Of a DNA stretch of 49,931 nucleotides, positions 19,254 to 26,559 are shown in pieces. Both the position numbers and the translations under genes were made by a program. The stretch lies in contig SVFK01000017.1 in assembly GCA_015056915.1 (NCBI GenBank), positions 1-49,931 on the forward strand. The letters are read 5' to 3'. Under the pieces are notes generated by a model. It made no database searches, was not told where the DNA came from, and saw only the letters and a list, made by a program, of their open reading frames with translations. Position 1 is the first letter of the stretch; each line of letters begins with the position of its first letter. The stretch is from Lachnospiraceae bacterium (lineage in GTDB: Bacteria; Bacillota; Clostridia; Lachnospirales; Lachnospiraceae).

Positions 19254-21644
19254 TTATACCAAGGCTTCCGCCAGTTGGTCAACGTACTTCTTTATGTTTG
19301 AAGCATTTACATATTTCTTATATTGGTCGCCGTCCACAACCACCAGGGTAGGTGCCTGCATTACACCGTACAAGCCCACAAGCTCCGCATTTTCCTCTGC
19401 ATCAATTACCATGTAATTCACATCCTTTAAATACTCCTTTGCCAGCTTGCAGTTAGGACATGTCTTGGTGGTAAAGAGATACTTAATATTATGAGGCTGT
19501 TCCACCTGCATCTCCACATCATTTTCCAGATTGGAAAGTGTCACCACTTTTCCGGCAGGATGCTTTAATACGGAATGCTCAATATCATACTCTGTACGGT
19601 TCGCATATTCCTGAAGCTTACCATCATTCCAGTTCTGCACCGGACGATAGTAGCCGGTAATACGGCTGTAAACCTCCGTTCTCGCACCGCAATGAGGGCA
19701 TTCCTTCACCTCGCCTGCCAGATAGCCATGCTCCTTACAAATAGAATAGGTAGGAGACAATGTATAATAAGGAAGCTTGTAATTGGTTGCAATCTTGCGC
19801 ACCAGTGAAGCGGCCGCCTTCCAGTCAGGAAGCTTCTCACCCAGGAAAGCATGGAATACTGTTCCCGAGGTATAAAGAGTCTGCAGTTCATCCTGTATAT
19901 CTAATGCATCGAAAATATCTGTGGTAAAATCAACCGGCAAATGAGAGGAATTGGTGTAGTAAGGCGTATCATCCTGCTTACCTGCTGTTTTGATAGCCGG
20001 CCAACGCTTTCTGTCATGCTTTGCCAGTCTGTAGGTAGTACTTTCCGCAGGAGTAGCCTCCAGATTGTACAAATCACCGTACTGCTCCTGATAATCAGAC
20101 AGTCTCTCACGCATATGATTCAATACTTCCTTAGCAAATTCCTGTGTCGCCGGGTCACTCATATCTGCGCGAAGCCAGTTGGCATTCAGACCCACTTCAT
20201 TCATACCAATCAGACCGATGGTAGAGAAATGATTGTCAAAGGAGCCCAGATATCTCTTAGTATACGGATACAAGCCTTCATTTAACAGCTTGGTAATAAC
20301 TCCACGTTTAATCTTCAGGGAACGAGCCGCAATATCCATCATATGATTCAGCTTTGCATAAAACTCGTCCTTATTGGCAGACAGGTATGCAATTCTGGGC
20401 AAGTTAATGGTAACAACGCCCACGCTTCCGGTACTCTCACCGGAGCCGAAGAAGCCACCCGTTTTCTTACGCAACTCTCTTAAATCCAGTCTCAGACGAC
20501 AGCACATACTGCGCACATCGCTGGGCTGCATATCAGAATTAATATAATTAGAAAAATACGGTGTTCCGTACTTGGAAGTCATTTCAAACAGCAGACGGTT
20601 ATTCTCGGTATCGGACCAGTCGAAATCTCTGGTAATGGAATAAGTAGGAATAGGATACTGGAAGCCACGACCGTTAGAGTCACCCTCAATCATGGTCTCA
20701 ATAAATGCCTTGTTGACCATATCCATTTCCTTCTTGCAATCCTTATACTTGAAATCCATCTCCTGACCACCGATGATTGCAGGAAGCTCTGCCAAATCAT
20801 CCGGCACGGTCCAGTCCAGAGTAATATTGGAGAAGGGCGCCTGTGTACCCCAACGGCTGGGTGTATTTACTCCATAAATAAAGGCTTCAATACATTTCTT
20901 TACTTCAAAATAGCTCAGATTGTCCACCTTAACAAAGGGAGCCAGATAGGTGTCAAAGGAAGAAAATGCCTGTGCACCTGCCCACTCGTTCTGCATGATT
21001 CCCAAGAAATTAACCATCTGGTTACAAAGCACGGACAAATGCTTCGCAGGAGCAGAAGTAATCTTACCGGTAATACCGCCCAAGCCCTCGGTAATCAGCT
21101 GCTTCAAGGACCAGCCCGCACAATATCCGGTCAGCATGGACAAATCATGGATGTGAATATCAGCATTCCTGTGCGCTTCTGCAATCTCAGCATCATAAAT
21201 CTCTGACAGCCAGTAGTTGGCAGTGATTGCACCGGAATTGCTCAGAATCAGACCACCTACGGAATAAGTAACGGTGGAATTCTCCTTCACACGCCAATCC
21301 TCTACCTTTACATAGCTATTCACCACATCCTTATAATCCAGAATGGTAGATTTCATGGTACGCATTTTCTCGCGTTGCTTACGATACAGAATATAAGCCT
21401 TTGCCACGTCCTCATAGCCGGCCTGACCCAATACACGCTCAACACTGTCCTGAATGTCCTCTACATGAATCTCACCTTCCACAAGCTTTGACTGAAAATC
21501 AGCAGTTACACGAAGTGCCAACAGATCCACAATATCATTATTGTAGGTCATCTGAGTAGCCGTGAAAGCCTTCATAATAGCATCATTGATTTTGGTCAGC
21601 GTGAAATCAGCTCTGGAGCCGTCTCTCTTAATTACCTGAAACAT
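19254..21644 (-). CDS. nrdD: Anaerobic ribonucleoside-triphosphate reductase with fused glutaredoxin-like domain
   Basis: 796 aa. It makes dNTPs from NTPs by glycyl-radical chemistry without oxygen. Residues 1-92 form an ATP-cone (VIKRDGSRADFTLTKINDAI). The catalytic barrel includes the SMCCRLRLDLREL region. A zinc-binding Cys group lies at C636, C649 and C652, and the likely glycyl-radical site is G664 in RITGYYRPV. Residues about 720-796 are an extra thioredoxin-fold domain with a CPNC motif (C729, C732) and a cis-proline-type APT. That domain suggests a redoxin supplies electrons, as in the formate-independent NrdD groups, here fused to the enzyme. The usual nrdG activase is not adjacent. 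Confidence 0.93.
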   Translation of the reverse strand: MFQVIKRDGSRADFTLTKINDAIMKAFTATQMTYNNDIVDLLALRVTADFQSKLVEGEIHVEDIQDSVERVLGQAGYEDVAKAYILYRKQREKMRTMKSTILDYKDVVNSYVKVEDWRVKENSTVTYSVGGLILSNSGAITANYWLSEIYDAEIAEAHRNADIHIHDLSMLTGYCAGWSLKQLITEGLGGITGKITSAPAKHLSVLCNQMVNFLGIMQNEWAGAQAFSSFDTYLAPFVKVDNLSYFEVKKCIEAFIYGVNTPSRWGTQAPFSNITLDWTVPDDLAELPAIIGGQEMDFKYKDCKKEMDMVNKAFIETMIEGDSNGRGFQYPIPTYSITRDFDWSDTENNRLLFEMTSKYGTPYFSNYINSDMQPSDVRSMCCRLRLDLRELRKKTGGFFGSGESTGSVGVVTINLPRIAYLSANKDEFYAKLNHMMDIAARSLKIKRGVITKLLNEGLYPYTKRYLGSFDNHFSTIGLIGMNEVGLNANWLRADMSDPATQEFAKEVLNHMRERLSDYQEQYGDLYNLEATPAESTTYRLAKHDRKRWPAIKTAGKQDDTPYYTNSSHLPVDFTTDIFDALDIQDELQTLYTSGTVFHAFLGEKLPDWKAAASLVRKIATNYKLPYYTLSPTYSICKEHGYLAGEVKECPHCGARTEVYSRITGYYRPVQNWNDGKLQEYANRTEYDIEHSVLKHPAGKVVTLSNLENDVEMQVEQPHNIKYLFTTKTCPNCKLAKEYLKDVNYMVIDAEENAELVGLYGVMQAPTLVVVDGDQYKKYVNASNIKKYVDQLAEALV

Positions 21645-21711
21645 CTAAATTAATACCTCCCCGTAAAACTTATCTTTCGTCCTCTGTCTATAGAAAACTC
21701 GATTTGATTTC

Positions 21712-21740
21712 ATTGTAGCATTCCAATTTTTAAAAGTCAA
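21712..21740 (-). promoter_or_regulatory. nrdD promoter
   Basis: Minus strand TTGACT (21735-21740), 17 bases, TACAAT (21712-21717). The NrdR-type boxes lie immediately upstream of the -35 element. Confidence 0.75.
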
Positions 21741-21747
21741 TGTATAC

Positions 21748-21763
21748 ATACAATATATTGTGG
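21748..21763. promoter_or_regulatory. NrdR-type box 1
   Basis: ATACAATATATTGTGG fits the family pattern ACACWATATATWGTGT at most positions. It is 7 bases upstream of the nrdD -35 element. Confidence 0.75.
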
Positions 21764-21779
21764 TTTTCTTTTTCATAAC

Positions 21780-21795
21780 ACATGATATATTGTGT
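21780..21795. promoter_or_regulatory. NrdR-type box 2
   Basis: ACATGATATATTGTGT lies exactly 32 bases from box 1, three helical turns, the standard arrangement for NrdR repressor pairs that silence nrd genes when dATP is plentiful. Confidence 0.75.
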
Positions 21796-21949
21796 TGTTA
21801 TGTTGCAACTGTTCCAAAATCTCATACAATTAATGAAGTTTATGATACACTTTCTTAATTTTTATTTTTCAAAATCTCCATATACTCACAAGTGTGACTC
21901 CTCGCAGAGTGTTTCTTGCCGTATAGTTTTATACAAATGTCGGATTATT

Positions 21950-22015
21950 CCCGACCGCAGCAACAAAATACGGCGGCTCATTTTAGTTTCTCTAAAATGA
22001 GCCGCCGTATTTTTA
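21950..22015 (+). terminator. Strong hairpin terminator preceded by a lone array-type motif
   Basis: ATACGGCGGCTCATTTTAG pairs perfectly with CTAAAATGAGCCGCCGTAT (19 bp) around TTTCT and is followed on the plus strand by TTTTTACTATTTTTT. Just before it, from 21950, stands CCCGACCGCAGCAACAAAA, which matches the left part of the units in the array at 47629-48273. No convincing gene precedes it on the plus strand, so it may end a small RNA starting within 21800-21950, or shield the downstream XRE gene from read-through. Confidence 0.65.
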
Positions 22016-22086
22016 CTATTTTTTCACATTTTCTAAAATATCATAATTTCAAAAGGAGAATACTATAAAATAGTTTCTAACTAAAG

Positions 22087-22108
22087 CAATACACTAACAA
22101 TACACTAA
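22087..22108. repeat. 11-bp direct repeat upstream of XRE gene
   Basis: CAATACACTAA occurs twice in tandem, spaced one helical turn, 16 bases before the XRE start. It is a candidate binding site for the regulator itself. Confidence 0.4.
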
Positions 22109-22124
22109 AACGGAGGAGTCCAAG

Positions 22125-22496
22125 ATGACATTAGGTCAACGCCTTATAGAATTAAGAGAAGAAAAAGGCATTTTCCAAAAAGAGCTTGCTGCCATTATGA
22201 ATGTCTCCGTCAGTACCATTTCCAACTATGAAAATGATGTACACGATCCTGATTTGGAAATTCTCCGCAAGCTTGCAGATTTCTTTCAGGTTTCCACAGA
22301 TTATCTGCTGTTGCGTACGGATTGCCGTTATGACCTCTCCTCTTTGAATCAACGAATCTCCAAGGATTATACCGTATCAGAATTTATCAATACTACTCTG
22401 GAGCTTCCGCAAAAGGATATTTCCACCGTCGTGGAATATGTAGACCTGTTGACAATGCGCAAGCAGCTTCAAAACACGAACCTATCTGGTGAGTAA
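22125..22496 (+). CDS. XRE-family transcriptional regulator
   Basis: 123 aa. Residues 3-62 are a classic Cro/CI helix-turn-helix (LGQRLIELREEKGIFQKELAAIMNVSVSTISNYEND). The C-terminal 60 residues are helical and charged without a named domain. GGAGG stands 9 bases before the ATG. It is one of few plus-strand genes here and converges on the TPR lipoprotein gene, overlapping its end by 15 bases. Target genes are unknown. Confidence 0.85.
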   Translation: MTLGQRLIELREEKGIFQKELAAIMNVSVSTISNYENDVHDPDLEILRKLADFFQVSTDYLLLRTDCRYDLSSLNQRISKDYTVSEFINTTLELPQKDISTVVEYVDLLTMRKQLQNTNLSGE

Positions 22497-23603
22497 AAAT
22501 TCCTGTTCTCTTCGGGCATTTTCGTCATCTGGGTAGGTTTTTAAATAGTTGTCTAAAAGCACTGCCGCCTTCTGATATTCTCCCAAATACTCATAAGCTA
22601 CAATTTCATTAAAGGACAGACTCTGCAGCAATCCGCTATCCTCTATCTGCATACCTGCCTGAAAGGCTTCCAAAGCCTTCTGATATTCTCCCTTTGCCAT
22701 TTCGCACAAACCAAGCTGATTATAGATTTCAGCATTACCGGTATCCTTACTGATATAGCTGTTGTACACGCTGGCAGCATAGTTGTAATCACCGGTAGCC
22801 TCGTAGGCTCTTCCCAGATATAAATAGCTTTCCGCGTCACCCTCCTCCTTTGCTTCTTCCAAGGCAAGGTACGCCTTCTGGTACTCCTCCAGATAGAAAT
22901 ATATCCGCCCACTGTCATATGCATTCATATTACTCGGAGCATTGGCAATCGCCGTCTGCAAATATTCCTGCGCCACTTCTTTATAGCCGTAATGCGCAAG
23001 CACCTCATATATTTCAATGAGCCGGTCATAATTCTTGGAATCCATAGAAATCGTCTGGTCAAAATCCCCCTTGGCACCCTCGTAATCTGATAAGTCCAGT
23101 CTTACGCAGCCGCGCAAAAAGTACGCATCCTCTTCCTCAGGGCGCAGTGCCAGTATAGCATCATAAATAGCTTCCGCCTGCTCAGGCTGTCCGCTTTTGG
23201 TATATGCTGCTGCCAGATAATAATTCAAGTCAAAATCAATATCCTCTACCAATCCGTTACTGCCGGCAAGAGACTCCACAAAGCACTCTACTGCCTTGTC
23301 ATAATCCGTCAGCCCCATATATGCAATGCCTCTTCCTCTAGCTATCAGTCGGGCATTCTCCTGTTGCAGCTCCGCTTCGTCAAAGGCAGTCAACGCACCT
23401 TGATAATCCAGACCTTTAATCAGCTGCATGCCCTCTTCAAGCTTATTGCCATTTCTGCCGCAGCCTGTCAGAACTGCAAAGGGCAATATCATCACAAGCA
23501 ACGCCAGATTTACCTTGCTACCAATCCTCTTAAGGCGCAATTGTGTGCCACGACATTCATCTTCTGTTTTACATCCAACATGTTTGTAATTCCAAAATAG
23601 CAT
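22482..23603 (-). CDS. TPR-repeat lipoprotein
   Basis: About 373 aa. A hydrophobic segment ends in a lipobox, AVLTGC (Cys about 48 from the chosen start), so the protein is probably lipid-anchored outside the membrane. The rest is a string of TPR-like helix pairs (LDYQGALTAFDEAEL, LTDYDKAVECFVESLAG, GEYQKALEAFQAGMQ, GEYQKAAVLLDNYL), which usually scaffold protein contacts. The ATG at 23603 has AGAGGA upstream; a longer frame reaches 23675 but would overlap mscL. It begins 10 bases after mscL ends, so the two are probably co-transcribed. Confidence 0.75.
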   Translation of the reverse strand: MLFWNYKHVGCKTEDECRGTQLRLKRIGSKVNLALLVMILPFAVLTGCGRNGNKLEEGMQLIKGLDYQGALTAFDEAELQQENARLIARGRGIAYMGLTDYDKAVECFVESLAGSNGLVEDIDFDLNYYLAAAYTKSGQPEQAEAIYDAILALRPEEEDAYFLRGCVRLDLSDYEGAKGDFDQTISMDSKNYDRLIEIYEVLAHYGYKEVAQEYLQTAIANAPSNMNAYDSGRIYFYLEEYQKAYLALEEAKEEGDAESYLYLGRAYEATGDYNYAASVYNSYISKDTGNAEIYNQLGLCEMAKGEYQKALEAFQAGMQIEDSGLLQSLSFNEIVAYEYLGEYQKAAVLLDNYLKTYPDDENARREQEFLLTR

Positions 23604-23613
23604 TTTGTTCCTC

Positions 23614-24051
23614 TTAATTTTCCTCAAGCTGAGATGTACAGTGCGGGCATCTGGTAGCATCCAAAGCAATGTCACTCTTACAGAAAGGACATTTCTTGGT
23701 AGTAGGTGCTGCAGGAGTCTCCTCCTTACGCTTCATTCGATCACTCAGCTTGTTAATTGTCTTTACCAAACAGAAAATCACAAAGGCCGTAATCAGGAAA
23801 TTAATTACCGCCGTAATAAAGTTACCATAAGTAAGCACCGGTGCTGTCTCGCCGCTTCCCAGTGTCACCGTAAGGTGTGAAAAATCCGTGCCGCCAAATA
23901 CCCCTAATAACGGAGTCAGTATATCCTGATTCAGAGAGGTCACAATAGCGGTAAAGGCTCCGCCCACAATTACACCCACAGCCATATCCATTACGTTTCC
24001 ACGTAAAATAAATTTCTTAAATTCTCCAAAAAAACCGTTACCTTTACTCAT
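23614..24051 (-). CDS. mscL: Large-conductance mechanosensitive channel with zinc-ribbon tail
   Basis: 145 aa. Forms a pentameric pore that opens under membrane tension to release solutes on osmotic downshock. [26 protein letters not shown] (about 11-36) is the family core with TM1, and TM2 is about 76-97. The C-terminus adds a CPFC...CPHC cluster (C121, C124, C135, C138), a zinc-ribbon not found in the standard E. coli-type channel. The ATG at 24051 is chosen because the extension to 24084 precedes the conserved N-terminal segment. The gene is divergent from holA. Confidence 0.93.
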   Translation of the reverse strand: MSKGNGFFGEFKKFILRGNVMDMAVGVIVGGAFTAIVTSLNQDILTPLLGVFGGTDFSHLTVTLGSGETAPVLTYGNFITAVINFLITAFVIFCLVKTINKLSDRMKRKEETPAAPTTKKCPFCKSDIALDATRCPHCTSQLEEN

Positions 24052-24179
24052 AAATCTCTTCCATCCTTCCTGTAGCTTTATCATTTATCTTTTCGTACTT
24101 CATGCCAATGCATTTCATATTATTTATTATAGTAGCATAAGGCACGCAAAACCTCAATAGAACATTTTAACACTTACAT

Positions 24180-24208
24180 TTGCAATGCCGCACAAGATGT
24201 TTTATACT
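24180..24208 (+). promoter_or_regulatory. holA promoter
   Basis: TTGCAA (24180-24185), 17 bases, TATACT (24203-24208), about 28 bases before the holA start. Confidence 0.65.
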
Positions 24209-24235
24209 TAAAGCATTGATAGAGGGAGCAGGAAC

Positions 24236-25213
24236 ATGCAACGTATTAATGAAGACATCAAGCAGGGAAATTTCAAACAGATTTATCTTCTCTATGGCGA
24301 GGAGCGCTATCTGCGTAAACAGTACACAGACCGCCTGCGCAAGGCCATGTGCAATGAAGATGACCAGATGAACACTCATTTTTATGAGGGCAAGGACATC
24401 TCTGTAGGTGAAATTATTGATTTGGCAGAAACTCTGCCTTTTCTCGCCGAGCGAAGAGTTATTTTCATCAGTAACAGCGGACTCTTTAAGTCCGGTGGTG
24501 AAAAAATGACAGAATACCTGTCCGACCCTAACGAGACCACTACCTTTGTTTTCACAGAAAGCGAAGTGGACAAACGCAGCAAGCTCTTTAAGACTGTGCA
24601 GAGCAAGGGCTATGTAGCCGAATTCTCCATTCAGGACGAAAACACCCTCAAACGTTGGATTGTCGGCATTCTGAACCGCGAAGGCAAAAAAATCACCGAG
24701 AACACGATTCAACTCTTTCTTACCAAGACCGGTACTGACATGGAAAACATTCAGATGGAGCTGGAAAAACTTATCTGCTACTGCATGGAAAGCGATGTTA
24801 TCACCTCCGAGGATGTGGATGCTGTCTGTACCAATCGCATCAGCAATCATATTTTTGACATGATTAATGCCATCGCTGACAAACAGCAACAACAGGCATT
24901 ACAGCTATATTACGATTTGCTTGCCCTGAAGGAGCCCCCCATGCGCATTCTCTTTCTGATTGCCAGACAGTGCAATATGCTGCTTCAGGTAAAGGAAATG
25001 AAGTCCCGCGGCTACGACAACAAGACTATCGGTAGCAAAATCGGTGTCCCTCCCTTCATTGCCGGCAAATATGTAACACAGGCCGCCCGCTTTAAAACAG
25101 CTACATTAAAAAGGGCAGTCAGCCAGTGTGTGGAATCAGAGGAAGCTGTCAAGAGCGGCCGCATGAATGATATGATGAGCGTAGAAATCTTGATTATATC
25201 GGTGTTGCAATAA
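24236..25213 (+). CDS. holA: DNA polymerase III delta subunit
   Basis: 325 aa, the usual length. This clamp-loader subunit opens the beta clamp. The N-terminus has the typical YLLYGEERYLRKQY start, the DLAETLPFLAERRVIFI and TTTFVFTESEVDKRSKLFK segments of the ATPase-like fold, and the C-terminal collar domain (about 215-325, ALKEPPMRILFLIARQ). GGAGCAGGAAC precedes the ATG. In many Firmicutes holA lies beside comEC; here comEC is 2 kb away on the opposite strand, which keeps that association loosely. Confidence 0.92.
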   Translation: MQRINEDIKQGNFKQIYLLYGEERYLRKQYTDRLRKAMCNEDDQMNTHFYEGKDISVGEIIDLAETLPFLAERRVIFISNSGLFKSGGEKMTEYLSDPNETTTFVFTESEVDKRSKLFKTVQSKGYVAEFSIQDENTLKRWIVGILNREGKKITENTIQLFLTKTGTDMENIQMELEKLICYCMESDVITSEDVDAVCTNRISNHIFDMINAIADKQQQQALQLYYDLLALKEPPMRILFLIARQCNMLLQVKEMKSRGYDNKTIGSKIGVPPFIAGKYVTQAARFKTATLKRAVSQCVESEEAVKSGRMNDMMSVEILIISVLQ

Positions 25214-25236
25214 ACATTTGCAACACCGTTTTTTTT
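25200..25236 (+). terminator. Rho-independent terminator of holA
   Basis: CGGTGTTGC pairs with GCAACACCG around an 11-base loop, then eight T residues. The stem overlaps the last codons of holA. Confidence 0.88.
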
Positions 25237-25271
25237 GCATTATCGTTTTTTTGCAGTAACCATCGGTTTCT

Positions 25272-26075
25272 CTATTCTTCCAGAAACAGCTTTCTTATCA
25301 TTCCATCCAAGGTCCTGGAATTTAATGGCTTTTTACTTGTTTCATAAGTAGTGAACAGATTGACACCAAGATATATTCTATTTCTTTCATACGTGTTAAG
25401 CTTGTACATTACATTATCCACATAACTGCTATCATCCATCAGCCCCAAGTGTTCCAGATACACTTCTTCTCTGGAAGACATCTTAAGAATCGTAAAATCC
25501 GGATATATTTTGATATTCCCTTCCAACATTAATGGATACTCATACCGATATGGTATCCCCAGCATATATAGCTTATCCGCAATAATCTTTTCAGATTTAG
25601 ACCGGACTCGTTCTCCTCTTTCTGTAATGATTTCTTGCGCTTCGACTGCAAATGCTTTTCCTTCGTATTCCACAGCCTGCCATCTCTTCACATATTCCTC
25701 ATCAGATATGACTACAGCAGAAATCAAATCTCTGCGGTAACCGTTCGTGTTCTGATATATTCTCTTTATGCTTGTTTTTTCATACTTTTCCAGAAAATTT
25801 TTGATTACTTTAATTCTTTCCACCGCACTTTTTGCCAAAAGCGCATCGTAATCTCTCTGCGCAATAGCCCTTGCAAGGCTTTCCTCATTCTTCTTTATAT
25901 ATCTGCCATTCGAGCTACTCACTTCGACACTTTTGTAGTAATATTCCACTCGGCCATTGTTTGTCGTGATGCGCAAATGTCCATTTGGCGCCCCTTTCAG
26001 CCTTCCCAGAGCTTCCCTTGCTACTTTTTCAAGCTGCCGCATTTCTTCCTTTAGTGTAGATTCCATTGTTTTCAT
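25272..26075 (-). CDS. Hypothetical protein with PD-(D/E)XK-like C-terminal region
   Basis: 267 aa. Residues 1-125 are charged and helical. The second half has the spaced signature of a restriction-endonuclease fold: RSKSEKIIADKL (E162), IYPDFTIL (P192, D193) and VYLEHLGLMDD (E208), then a Tyr/Arg-rich helix. The usual Lys of ExK is replaced (E-H-L), so catalysis is uncertain. GGAGG stands 6 bases before the ATG. Its upstream region is occupied by the 54-bp tandem array. No partner methylase, helicase or phage gene is adjacent. A nuclease role is an inference from the motif pattern only. Confidence 0.6.
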   Translation of the reverse strand: MKTMESTLKEEMRQLEKVAREALGRLKGAPNGHLRITTNNGRVEYYYKSVEVSSSNGRYIKKNEESLARAIAQRDYDALLAKSAVERIKVIKNFLEKYEKTSIKRIYQNTNGYRRDLISAVVISDEEYVKRWQAVEYEGKAFAVEAQEIITERGERVRSKSEKIIADKLYMLGIPYRYEYPLMLEGNIKIYPDFTILKMSSREEVYLEHLGLMDDSSYVDNVMYKLNTYERNRIYLGVNLFTTYETSKKPLNSRTLDGMIRKLFLEE

Positions 26076-26145
26076 GCCAGACCTCCTTTTTCATTCATTG
26101 TCACTTGACGCTATCCCCTCGTTTACACCTAATCCAATTACTAAT

Positions 26146-26505
26146 CCCGACTATTCACTTGTTTTCTTGCTTGCAGGCGGGTAGTCCACCTCCTTTCAGC
26201 CCGACTGCTCGCTTGTTTTCTTGTCAGCAGGCGGGTATTTCACCCTCGTTCAGCCCGACTGCTCGCTCATTTTTATGTCAGCAGGCGGGTATTTCACCCT
26301 CGTTCAGCCCGACTGCTCGCTCATTTTTATGTCAGCAGGCGGGTATTCCACCCCCTTCCACCCCGACCGTTCACTTACTTTCCTACTAGCAGGCGGGTAT
26401 TCCACCCCTTTTCAACCTGACTATTCACTCATTTTCTTGCTTGCAGGCGGGTAGTCCACCTTCTTTCAGCCCGACTGCTCACTTGTTTCCTTGTCAGTAG
26501 ACGGA
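26146..26505. repeat. Tandem array 1: 54-bp units, six full plus a partial
   Basis: Units begin with CCCGAC (CCTGAC in unit 6) at 26146, 26200, 26254, 26308, 26362, 26416 and 26470 (partial). Each has CCCGACT..., about 18 variable bases, then AGGCGGGTA, and an 18-base link rich in C and T. In units 2-4 CCCGACTGCT pairs with AGCAGGCGGG except for one mismatch. The array fills most of the gap between the PD-(D/E)XK-like gene and the end of comEC. Plus-strand frames through it have an 18-residue period but no ribosome binding site. Confidence 0.9.
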
Positions 26506-26559
26506 ACGTTCCGGAAAATAAGCTTGGTGGCTGTCGGACGGATTGTTGTTGGGCAGTTA

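Noticed and set aside
21782..22000. 72-codon plus-strand gene before the strong hairpin
   Set aside because: It starts inside the NrdR box, has no ribosome binding site and no recognisable protein features.
24167..24892. 241-codon minus-strand frame overlapping holA
   Set aside because: It is the shadow of holA, has no promoter or ribosome binding site, and the plus-strand HolA match is clear.
26146..26505. CRISPR array or a coding gene with 18-residue repeats
   Set aside because: Links between the framework motifs are near-identical, not unique spacers. The plus-strand frames have no ribosome binding site and their translation reflects a 54-bp period only.
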